The notes beneath the pieces are model-generated. The model searched no databases, was not told the origin of the DNA, and saw only the letters and a list, made by a program, of their open reading frames with translations. The translations under genes and the position numbers were made by a program. This document shows, in pieces, positions 7,171 to 12,824 of a stretch of DNA of 16,109 bases. Each line of letters opens with the position of its first letter. Within the stretch, counting starts at the first letter, position 1. The stretch comes from Actinomycetota bacterium (GTDB taxonomy: Bacteria; Actinomycetota; Thermoleophilia; Gaiellales; Gaiellaceae). The DNA is taken from NCBI GenBank assembly GCA_005885565.1, contig VAXK01000157.1:1-16109 (forward strand). Direction: 5' to 3'.

Positions 7171-8001
7171 ATGTCAGCTTTCTTGCTCGTCAATCCCCGC
7201 GCCGGAGCCGGGCGACCTTCCGCGGCGGAGCTCGTCGAGGCCGCTGAGGCGCGCGGGATCGACACACACGTGCTGCGCGAAGGGGAGGACCCACAGGGGA
7301 TTGCGCGCGCCGCCGGGGGTGCGACCGTGTTGGGCATGGCCGGTGGAGATGGATCGCTCGGCCCCGTCGCCGCGGTCGCGCTCGAGCGCGACCTCCCGTT
7401 CGTCTGCATCCCGTTCGGCACCTACAACCACTTCGCCTGGGACGCCGGGATCGACCGCGACGACCCGCTCGGCGCCCTGCGCGCCTTCGACGGTGAAGAG
7501 CGGCGCGTCGACGTCGGTCGGCTCGGCGACGGCCGTGTCTTCCTGAACACCGCCTCCTTCGGGCTCTACGCGGCGCTCGTCGCCGATGAGGACCGCGCCG
7601 GGAGCCGCCTCAGCGCTGCGCTGCGGCTCGTGTTCCGAGGCGGCGAGGTCCGCCTCGCGATCGACGGCGACCCCGTGATCGCCCGGATCGTCGTCGTCGG
7701 GAACAACGTCTACCGGCTGCATCCGCTCGAAGTCGGGAGCCGCCCGCGGCTCGACGGCGGCATTCTCCACCTCGGCATCGCGCGCGGGCTCCTCCCGTGG
7801 TCGTGGGAGGAGCGGCGCGCCGAGCGGTTCTCGATCGACCCCGACGCGCCGAGCCTCGACGCCGCCGTCGACGGCGAGCCGGTCCGGCTGCGAACGCCGG
7901 TCGAGCTCAGGGTCGAGCCGTGTGCCCTACGGCTGCTCGTCCCGAAACGCGGCCAGGACGTCGGCGACCGTGCGGAAGGCGAGCTCCTCCGGCCCGGGTA
8001 G
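7171..8001 (+). CDS. Diacylglycerol kinase-family lipid kinase
   Basis: A 276-aa protein of the diacylglycerol/sphingosine kinase catalytic family, which phosphorylates lipid hydroxyls with ATP at the membrane face. The N-terminal LLVNPRAGAG (5-14) is the typical first strand, GGDGS (58-62) is the nucleotide/catalytic motif, and FGTYNHFAWD (82-91) corresponds to the usual GTxNxFA motif. The C-terminal beta-sandwich half includes VGNNVYRL and VDGEPV, also typical of the family. Length is close to bacterial YegS/DgkB-like proteins. The lipid substrate cannot be inferred. TAGCGT (7156-7161) lies 9 nt before the ATG. The last 75 bp overlap the convergent NUDIX gene. Confidence 0.88.
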   Translation: MSAFLLVNPRAGAGRPSAAELVEAAEARGIDTHVLREGEDPQGIARAAGGATVLGMAGGDGSLGPVAAVALERDLPFVCIPFGTYNHFAWDAGIDRDDPLGALRAFDGEERRVDVGRLGDGRVFLNTASFGLYAALVADEDRAGSRLSAALRLVFRGGEVRLAIDGDPVIARIVVVGNNVYRLHPLEVGSRPRLDGGILHLGIARGLLPWSWEERRAERFSIDPDAPSLDAAVDGEPVRLRTPVELRVEPCALRLLVPKRGQDVGDRAEGELLRPG

Positions 8002-8442
8002 CTCGTCGGGCTCGAACCAGCGCAGCTCGGAGACGTCGTCGGCCGCCTTCGCCTCGCCGCCGGTGACCCGGGCCGTCCAGTACAGGTTGAGCGTCGTGGG
8101 CTCGTCCTCGCCCGGCCCGTAGCGATCCATCCAGGCGCCGACGAACTCGCCCGGCTCGACGTCGAGGCCCGTCTCCTCGCGGAGCTCGCGCCGCAGGCAG
8201 TCGAGCGGGTGCTCGTGCTCCTCGAGGAAGCCACCCGGGATGTCCCAGAGGCCGCGATACGGCTCGTACGCCCGCCGGCCGAGCAGCAGTCGTCCCCGGT
8301 CGTCGACGAGGAGCGCGCACGCCGTCGGCGCCGGGTTCGCGTACATCACGAAGCCGCACGCCGCGCAGTCGACGCGGCCATGGACATGCTCGAGCTGTGC
8401 GCCGCAGCGGGGACAGATCCGCCACCCGTCCAGAACAGACAC
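7927..8442 (-). CDS. NUDIX hydrolase with N-terminal zinc ribbon
   Basis: A 171-aa protein. Residues 8-36 form a zinc ribbon (C10-P-R-C13 and C26-A-A-C29). The NUDIX box runs from G71 to L93 and fits GX5EX7REUXEEXGU exactly (GFLEEHE, then RELREETGL). Such enzymes cleave nucleoside diphosphates linked to another moiety, using Mg bound by the box glutamates. The zinc ribbon plus NUDIX resembles NudC-type NADH/NAD-cap pyrophosphatases, but the protein is shorter and the substrate is not determinable. I chose GTG 8442 because homology begins right after it and TAGGGT lies 8 nt upstream; the longer open frame runs into a repeat element and low-complexity Ser-rich shadow. The C-terminus overlaps the kinase gene by 75 bp. 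Confidence 0.9.
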   Translation of the reverse strand: MSVLDGWRICPRCGAQLEHVHGRVDCAACGFVMYANPAPTACALLVDDRGRLLLGRRAYEPYRGLWDIPGGFLEEHEHPLDCLRRELREETGLDVEPGEFVGAWMDRYGPGEDEPTTLNLYWTARVTGGEAKAADDVSELRWFEPDELPGPEELAFRTVADVLAAFRDEQP

Positions 8443-8450
8443 AATCAGCG

Positions 8451-8456
8451 ACCCTA
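8451..8456 (-). promoter_or_regulatory. Candidate -10 box (TAGGGT) for the NUDIX gene
   Basis: On the minus strand TAGGGT ends 8 nt before the GTG start at 8442. It fits the TANNNT spacing rule of this window and supports that start. Confidence 0.35.
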
Positions 8457-8481
8457 TAGCCGATGAGATCGCACCATTTGT

Positions 8482-8550
8482 GTCGACTGGTCGGTTCAGA
8501 CGGCCGGACGGGAAACCCGCCCGGCCTGAAGCGGCACCGCAAGCGGTGCC
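8482..8550 (+). ncRNA. Structured leader element, copy 1 (candidate cis-regulatory RNA)
   Basis: The first 22 nt (8482-8503) match copy 2 (12654-12675) with one mismatch. A hairpin follows: TCAG (8496-8499), bulged ACG, GCCGG (8503-8507), A, CGGG, loop AAA, CCCG, C, CCGGC (8521-8525), CTGA (8526-8529). After 3 nt comes a second hairpin, positions 8533-8550, identical in both copies, with a 7-bp stem around CAAG. The element ends 2 nt before GGAGG, the ribosome binding site of the acidic-protein gene, as a riboswitch or ribosome-binding-site regulator would. It matches no riboswitch class I recognise. A dispersed palindromic repeat is the alternative. Confidence 0.6.
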
Positions 8551-8563
8551 TTGGAGGAGCGCC

Positions 8564-8701
8564 ATGACCGAGCAGCCGGAGCACACCGAGACCGAGGAAG
8601 AGCTGGCCGGTACCGAGCGGCACCAGGAGGAGGAGGCGATGCGCGGTGCCGAGCACCACGACCCGCCTCGTCCGGAGGACGAGGAGGACGACGAGGCGTG
8701 A
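8564..8701 (+). CDS. Small highly acidic protein, 45 aa
   Basis: A 45-residue protein (MTEQPEHTETEEELAGTE at the start, PEDEEDDEA at the end) with more than a third Asp/Glu, several His and no hydrophobic core, so probably disordered. It has the best Shine-Dalgarno in the window, GGAGG at 8553-8557 with 6-nt spacing. Its TGA overlaps the GTG of the cyclic-nucleotide-binding gene (GTGA, 8698-8701), so the two are coupled. It is preceded by the structured leader. Function unknown. It could be an interaction partner, a translation-coupling leader or a metal-binding peptide; these are guesses. Confidence 0.7.
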   Translation: MTEQPEHTETEEELAGTERHQEEEAMRGAEHHDPPRPEDEEDDEA

Positions 8702-9069
8702 GCCCGCGCGCGAGCTCCGCGACCGCCCACGAGCTCTCGCGCATCGGCCTGCTGTCGAGCCTGCCCGGCGAGACGCTCGCGAGGCTTGCGCGGCAGATGG
8801 TGCGCGAGGACGTGCCGGCCGGCGCGGCCGTCGTGCAGGAGGGCGAGGACGGCGACCGCTTCTACGTCGTCCTCTCCGGCGTCCTCGCGACGAGCCAGAA
8901 GAGCCTCGGCCCACGGGGCCTGCTGCGGCCGGGCGACACCTTCGGCGAGGTCGCGCTCGCGATGGGCGTCCCACGCACCGCCTCGGTGCGAGCCCTGACG
9001 CCGGCCGTGGTCGCAAGCTGCGACCGAGCGACGTTCGACGAGTTCGTGCGGCCGCTGTTCGCCGACTAG
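8698..9069 (+). CDS. Stand-alone cyclic nucleotide-binding (cNMP) domain protein
   Basis: A 123-aa protein that is essentially one CRP/PKA-type cNMP-binding domain. It begins with a helix (ELSRIGLLSSLPGETLARLA), followed by the beta-roll: VPAGAAVVQEGEDGDRFYVVLSGV (39-62) and the phosphate-binding cassette FGEVALAMGVPRTASV (82-97), with E84 and R93 where cAMP-family proteins contact ribose and phosphate. No helix-turn-helix or enzymatic domain follows, so it is not a CRP regulator by itself. The start GTG 8698 overlaps the acidic-protein stop; an earlier start would duplicate that gene in another frame. A ligand is likely but unproven. It may act on a partner such as the coupled acidic protein (inference). 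Confidence 0.85.
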   Translation: MSPRASSATAHELSRIGLLSSLPGETLARLARQMVREDVPAGAAVVQEGEDGDRFYVVLSGVLATSQKSLGPRGLLRPGDTFGEVALAMGVPRTASVRALTPAVVASCDRATFDEFVRPLFAD

Positions 9070-9090
9070 AAGTTCATTACGAAGAAGAGC

Positions 9091-9300
9091 TCATCCCTGG
9101 TCTTCGGACTCGCCGGGGAGGCGAGCCGCTGACTCCTTCTCATCTTCGTGTTCACGCTGAGGGGAAGTCTGGTTGTAGCGCTGCTCGTCCTCTCGGCTTG
9201 GGGCCGGGGGATCAGGGCGCCGACCTTCATCGAGTGGTGAGACTTCCGTTTTCGCCCAGCGGCGCGTATCGACAGCCGAGTTGAGCGCGTATGTCTCCAT
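9091..9300 (-). CDS. Hypothetical hydrophilic protein, 69 aa
   Basis: METYALNSAVDTRRW begins a 69-residue polar protein rich in Glu, Asp, Arg, Ser and Pro, likely disordered. ATG 9300 lies 9 nt after TAGACT on the minus strand, the same hexamer that precedes the neighbouring Ntn-hydrolase gene. An upstream TTG at 9309 would add three residues but abuts TAGACT. It lies 34 bp downstream of the Ntn-hydrolase stop on the same strand, in a stretch that is clearly less GC-rich than the flanks. No family recognised; it could be a chance frame. Confidence 0.4.
   Translation of the reverse strand: METYALNSAVDTRRWAKTEVSPLDEGRRPDPPAPSREDEQRYNQTSPQREHEDEKESAARLPGESEDQG
9109..9125 (+). terminator. Weak hairpin after the cNMP gene
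   Basis: CTCGCC (9109-9114) and GGCGAG (9120-9125) form a 6-bp stem with a 5-nt loop, 40 bp after the cNMP stop. It is followed by a pyrimidine-rich stretch but no T-run. It may be a weak terminator. Confidence 0.3.
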
Positions 9301-9334
9301 GTGCGGCAAAGTCTAGTCCCCCTCTCCGAGTGTC

Positions 9335-10117
9335 CTAAGCCTGAACTCTAAGCTCGGGCTTCGCAACCCACGCGAACCCCGTGTCGGCCAAAATCGTCGC
9401 AACCTGGAGCGGCCGGCCGCACAGTGGTGCGCCAAGCTGGAACGTGCTCCACCCGATGGTCGTGTCGAGGATGTACACCGCGAAGTTGATCGCGTCCTGT
9501 ACGGGCATGCCGTCAAAGATCACCTGCGTCTCCAAACCTTCTGGTTCGAGAACGGCGTCGATATCCTCGGCGGTGGCGCCTCTCTCGATCATCCGAACTG
9601 GGATCACGTAGGGATCGAATCCTTTGTAGAGCCTTGTGAAAGGCGCATCGACTCCTCGCCAGCTCGCCCCGAATCCCTCAACGTCGCGAGCCCGAACAGG
9701 GCCGTCGTCACGTGGGAGGAGAAACTCGAATTCCTCTGGAAACGGCTCCTCGCCCGTGTAGCCTGCTATGTAGAAGCCGAGCACTGGCTTCACCTCCGGC
9801 GGAACCTCGCCGAACACACCGTCGTACTGGGACTTGACATGATCGAAAAGACCTCGCGAGAGCTCGTCGACCGACCCAGGAGGCGCATTCCGTGAAAAGT
9901 CGAGAACAAGACCCTCGATCGACCTATTGCCGATATTGCCGAGCCCGTAGGTCATTACTCCGATCGGTTCATTTCCGACTTGAAACAGCTTTCGAGCATT
10001 CGAGTAGGCCTTCAGTATCTGCGCTCCGCCCTCCGGCGTAGGCGCTGAGATCTGGGTCATGCTGTCCGTGCCGAGAATCAGTCCGTCTCGCACCTTGACG
10101 CTCGCGATGATGGTCAC
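9335..10117 (-). CDS. Proteasome-fold (Ntn-hydrolase) family protein, putative peptidase
   Basis: A 260-aa protein starting MTIIASVKVRDGLILGTDS, which resembles the first strands of HslV and proteasome beta subunits. If Met is removed, Thr becomes residue 1 and Asp falls exactly at 17 (GTDS). A lysine in SNARKLFQVG (K42 of the mature form) sits where the catalytic Lys33 strand would be, after an insertion of about nine residues. GVMTYGLGNIG then resembles the glycine-rich strand around proteasome residue 47. There is no propeptide, so activation would be by methionine removal as in HslV. No unfoldase, pup or hslU gene is nearby. The gene stands alone on the minus strand with GTG start and TAGACT 6 nt upstream. 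Base composition is lower in GC than neighbours, hinting at transfer. Substrate and activity are unknown. Confidence 0.7.
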   Translation of the reverse strand: MTIIASVKVRDGLILGTDSMTQISAPTPEGGAQILKAYSNARKLFQVGNEPIGVMTYGLGNIGNRSIEGLVLDFSRNAPPGSVDELSRGLFDHVKSQYDGVFGEVPPEVKPVLGFYIAGYTGEEPFPEEFEFLLPRDDGPVRARDVEGFGASWRGVDAPFTRLYKGFDPYVIPVRMIERGATAEDIDAVLEPEGLETQVIFDGMPVQDAINFAVYILDTTIGWSTFQLGAPLCGRPLQVATILADTGFAWVAKPELRVQA

Positions 10118-10123
10118 GTCGGC

Positions 10124-10129
10124 AGTCTA
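10124..10129 (-). promoter_or_regulatory. Candidate -10 box (TAGACT) for the Ntn-hydrolase gene
   Basis: On the minus strand TAGACT ends 6 nt before the GTG start at 10117. No Shine-Dalgarno is present, so a leaderless transcript is likely. Confidence 0.4.
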
Positions 10130-10229
10130 GGCGGCGTGCGAGCGCGACACTCGGCGTCGGATTATTCGGCGCCTGCCGACCCAACATATGCCCTTTTTGC
10201 AGGTCTATACCGGATCGGAAGAGCCTCAC

Positions 10230-11042
10230 TTAAGAGCCACTTGCGTACGCGAGGACCGCGTCCCCGAGCCGCGGCCACGCGTCCTTCACCCAATCGCCGA
10301 ACGGCCGGTCGGTGAGGCACGCGAGGGCGAGCCGGGCCTCGGGGTCGACCCACAGGAACGTGCCGCTGCGGCCGAAGTGGCCGAACGTCGCGGGCGAGTT
10401 CCGCGTGCCCGTCCAGTGAGGCTCCTTGCGGTCGCGGACCTCGAAGCCAAGACCCCAGTCGTTCGGCTCCATGCGGCCGAAGCCCGGGAGGACGCCGACG
10501 AGGCCCGGGAAGGCGACGGCCGTCGCCTCGCGCAGCGTCTCGGGCGCGACGAGGCTCGGCGCGAGGAGGTCGCCCCCCAACGCGGCGAGGTCGTCGAGCG
10601 AGCCTTCGATTCCCGTCGCCGGGGAGCCGCGGAGCTCCGCGCCGAGCCCGAGCGGCTCGAAGACCGCGAGCCGCAGGTACTCGTCGAACGGCATCTCCGC
10701 GGACTCGGCGATGCTCTCGGCCAGCACCTCGAAGCCCGCGTTCGAGTAGATCCGCCGCTCGCCCGGCTTCGCGATCGGGGTCCGTTCGTCGGGCGGTAGG
10801 CCCGAGGCGTGCGCGAGCAGGTGGCGGATCGTCGAGCCGGGAGGACCGGCCGGCGCGTCGAGGTCGACGGCGCCCTCCTCCGCGGCGACGAGCACGGCGA
10901 GGGCGGTCGCGAGCTTCGTCACCGAGGCCCAGGGCAGCTCCCGCTCGTGCGGGCCGAGCCGCGCACGCACGCCCTCCGGCCCGACGACCGCCACTGCCAC
11001 GGTCCCCGCCTCCCAGCTCTCGACCTGCCGCAAGGCTTCCAC
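10230..11042 (-). CDS. Serine hydrolase, class C beta-lactamase/penicillin-binding-like family
   Basis: A 270-aa member of the beta-lactamase/DD-peptidase/esterase superfamily. The three active-site motifs are visible: S40-V-T-K43 (nucleophile serine and general base), Y99-S-N101, and H222-F-G224 in place of KTG, as is usual in class C-like hydrolases. RHLLAHASGLP (73-83) is another family landmark. It lacks a signal peptide and is shorter than true AmpC enzymes, so it is more likely a cytoplasmic esterase or peptidase than a resistance enzyme. The start is GTG 11042, with TAGTAT 8 nt upstream. It is divergent from the RidA-family gene with only 19 bp between start codons. The stop lies 112 bp from the Ntn-hydrolase start. 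Confidence 0.85.
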   Translation of the reverse strand: MEALRQVESWEAGTVAVAVVGPEGVRARLGPHERELPWASVTKLATALAVLVAAEEGAVDLDAPAGPPGSTIRHLLAHASGLPPDERTPIAKPGERRIYSNAGFEVLAESIAESAEMPFDEYLRLAVFEPLGLGAELRGSPATGIEGSLDDLAALGGDLLAPSLVAPETLREATAVAFPGLVGVLPGFGRMEPNDWGLGFEVRDRKEPHWTGTRNSPATFGHFGRSGTFLWVDPEARLALACLTDRPFGDWVKDAWPRLGDAVLAYASGS

Positions 11043-11061
11043 GCGCCGCGATACTAGGCCG
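11043..11061. promoter_or_regulatory. Overlapping divergent -10 boxes for two leaderless genes
   Basis: Only 19 bp separate the divergent GTG starts. ATACTA (11051-11056) reads TAGTAT on the minus strand, 8 nt before the hydrolase start. The overlapping GATACT (11050-11055) on the plus strand lies 6 nt before the RidA-family start. Any -35 boxes would lie inside the opposing coding regions. Two polymerases could not occupy the site together. Confidence 0.5.
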
Positions 11062-11445
11062 GTGGAGAGACGCGTGATCTCGTCCGGCTCGGTGTGGGAG
11101 GAGCGGTACGGCTACTCGCGCGCGGTGGTCGCCGGCGGCCGGGTCTTCGTGAGCGGCACCGCGCCGGTCATGCCCGGCGACGCCGACCCGCCGGCGGACG
11201 CGTACGGCCAGGCGCGCCGGTGCCTGGAGATCCTCGGCGCGGCGCTCGACGAAGCGGGCGCGACCGCCGAAGACGTGGTGCGGACGCGGATCTTCGTCAC
11301 CGACCGGGATCTCATGGACGACGTCATGCGTGCCCACGGCGAGGTCTTCGGCGAGACGAAGCCCGCCTGCACGGGAATCGTCACGGAGCTCATCGACCCG
11401 CGCTGGTTGGTGGAAATCGAAGCCGAGGCGATACTTCCGGCGTGA
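11062..11445 (+). CDS. RidA/YjgF/UK114-family protein
   Basis: A 127-aa protein of the Rid family, whose RidA members deaminate reactive enamine/imine intermediates formed by PLP enzymes. Visible hallmarks are GGRVFVSGTAPV, the helix with CLEILGAALDEAG, DVVRTRIFVTD, and the C-terminal LVEIEAEAI. The catalytic Arg of RidA (105 in E. coli) is replaced by C103: the spacing from this position to the conserved Glu (E118) is 15 residues, as in RidA. It therefore belongs to an Arg-less Rid subfamily and probably is not an imine deaminase. Its TGA overlaps the ligase GTG (GTGA, 11442-11445), so the two genes are an operon. Confidence 0.88.
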   Translation: MERRVISSGSVWEERYGYSRAVVAGGRVFVSGTAPVMPGDADPPADAYGQARRCLEILGAALDEAGATAEDVVRTRIFVTDRDLMDDVMRAHGEVFGETKPACTGIVTELIDPRWLVEIEAEAILPA

Positions 11446-12647
11446 AGCAGATCTATCCCGCCTCGATCACCGGGAAGAGCTTCGCGGCCGGGGGAAGCGT
11501 GCTCGACCACGCATACGGCAAGAGCGACCCGTACACGCTGGGCGTGGAGGAGGAGTACATGCTCCTCGACGGCGAGACGTTCGACCTCGTCCAGCACGTC
11601 GACACGGTGCTCGCGGCGACGAGCGGCCACGAGCTCGAGTCGCGGATCAACCCGGAGCTGATGCAGTCGGTGCTCGAGATCGCGACGCCGGTCTGCCACA
11701 ACGCCGCCGACGTCGAGGCCGAGCTTCGCAAGCTCCGCGGCTTCGTCTGCGACCTCGCGCGCGAGCGGGGCATGCGCGTCGGGTCGGCCGGCACCCACCC
11801 GTTCTCGCTCTTCGAGCGCCAGAGGATCACCGCCCGCGACCGCTACCGGAACCTCGTCGACCAGATGCAGTACGTCGCAAGGCGCGAGCTGATCTTCGGC
11901 ATGCACGTCCACGTCGCGGTGGACGACGCCGAGAAGGCGATCCAGGTCGTGAACGGCCTGCTCGTGCACGTGCCGATGCTGCTCGCCCTGTCGGCGAACT
12001 CGCCGTTCTGGCGGGGCGAGGCGACGGGGCTCTCGTCGAGCCGGCAGATGGTCTTCGCCGCCTTCCCGCGCTCGGGGCCGCCGCCGCGGTTCGCGAGCTA
12101 CGCCGAGTACGCGGAGGTCGTGGGGCAGCTCGAGAAGACGGGCTGCATCGCGGACTACACGCACATCTGGTGGGACATCCGGCTGCACCCGCGCCTGGGA
12201 ACGATCGAGATCCGGATCTGCGACGCCGTCACCCGCGTCGAGGAGGCGGTCGCGCTGACGGCGTACTGCCAGGCGCTCGTGAAGCACTTCTGCGAGCGCT
12301 ACGAGCGGGGCGAGGAGATCCCCTCGTACCACCGGATCCTGACCACCGAGAACAAGTGGCTCGCGGCCCGCTACGGCCTGGAAGCGCCGGTGATGGATCT
12401 CGCCACGGGCCGGCGGAACCGCGTCTCGGTCGCGCAGCTCGTCCGCCGGACGCTGAAGGAGCTCGAGCCGCACGCGCGCGAGCTCGGCTCCGAGCGCGAG
12501 CTCGAGGGCGTCCGCGACATCCTCTCCCGCGGCAACGGCTCCGACCGGCAGCTGCGGATCTTCAACGCGAACCGCGACATCGTCGAGGTCGTGAGCGAGA
12601 TCGCGGACGCGACCGAGGTCGCTGCCTTACCGGTGCCCGCTCACTAG
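11442..12647 (+). CDS. Carboxylate-amine ligase, YbdK / glutamate-cysteine ligase GCS2 family
   Basis: A 401-aa ATP-grasp-unrelated ligase of the GCS2 family, cytoplasmic, joining a glutamate-like carboxylate to an amine through an acyl phosphate. The signature GVEEEYMLLD is at residues 34-43; FGMHVHVAVDD and the long central segment with SANSPFW, HIWWDIRLHPRLGTIEIRICD are also characteristic. Length is slightly above the 370-aa norm because of an N-terminal extension of about 30 residues. GTG 11442 is chosen because of the 4-bp overlap with the RidA-family stop. YbdK proteins have only weak glutamate-cysteine ligase activity, so the natural product is uncertain; an EgtA-like role is an alternative. 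A structured element begins 7 bp after its stop. Confidence 0.9.
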   Translation: MKQIYPASITGKSFAAGGSVLDHAYGKSDPYTLGVEEEYMLLDGETFDLVQHVDTVLAATSGHELESRINPELMQSVLEIATPVCHNAADVEAELRKLRGFVCDLARERGMRVGSAGTHPFSLFERQRITARDRYRNLVDQMQYVARRELIFGMHVHVAVDDAEKAIQVVNGLLVHVPMLLALSANSPFWRGEATGLSSSRQMVFAAFPRSGPPPRFASYAEYAEVVGQLEKTGCIADYTHIWWDIRLHPRLGTIEIRICDAVTRVEEAVALTAYCQALVKHFCERYERGEEIPSYHRILTTENKWLAARYGLEAPVMDLATGRRNRVSVAQLVRRTLKELEPHARELGSERELEGVRDILSRGNGSDRQLRIFNANRDIVEVVSEIADATEVAALPVPAH

Positions 12648-12653
12648 ACGCGC

Positions 12654-12726
12654 GTCGACCGGTCGGTTCAGACGGACGCACGGGCAAAAGCCCGCACGTC
12701 CTGACGACGGCACCGCAAGCGGTGCC
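12654..12726 (+). ncRNA. Structured element, copy 2 (candidate cis-regulatory RNA or 3' element)
   Basis: It shares 21 of the first 22 nt with copy 1. Hairpin A: TCAG (12668-12671), bulged ACG, GACG (12675-12678), CA, CGGGC, loop AAAA, GCCCG, CA, CGTC (12697-12700), CTGA (12701-12704). Relative to copy 1 the stem bases differ but stay paired, which is compensatory change. Hairpin B (12709-12726) is identical to copy 1. It begins 7 bp after the ligase stop and ends 98 bp before the sigma-factor ATG. It could be a leader of a longer sigma transcript, or a 3' end structure for the ligase operon. No T-run follows. Confidence 0.6.
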
Positions 12727-12812
12727 TCTTGATCCGGTCTAACCGGTTTCCCGGACCTTCCACCCGGCTGCAGCCGTACTTGGCCGATGGACCCGACGCG
12801 GAAAACCGCTCG

Positions 12813-12818
12813 TATAGT
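12813..12818 (+). promoter_or_regulatory. Candidate -10 box (TATAGT) for the ECF sigma gene
   Basis: TATAGT ends 6 nt before ATG 12825. It supports this start over an in-frame TTG at 12729 and implies a leaderless transcript. No obvious -35 is seen, so an autoregulated ECF promoter cannot be claimed. Confidence 0.45.
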
Positions 12819-12824
12819 CGGCGC

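Noticed and set aside
10194..10198. A T-run as a plus-strand terminator
   Set aside because: No plus-strand gene ends nearby and no stem precedes it.
11112..12473. A 453-codon minus frame opposite the RidA and ligase genes
   Set aside because: Shadow of well-supported family genes with a 4-bp operon overlap.
12729..12824. An upstream TTG start extending the sigma factor by 32 residues
   Set aside because: The extension has no sigma similarity and contains the TATAGT box placed 6 nt before ATG 12825.
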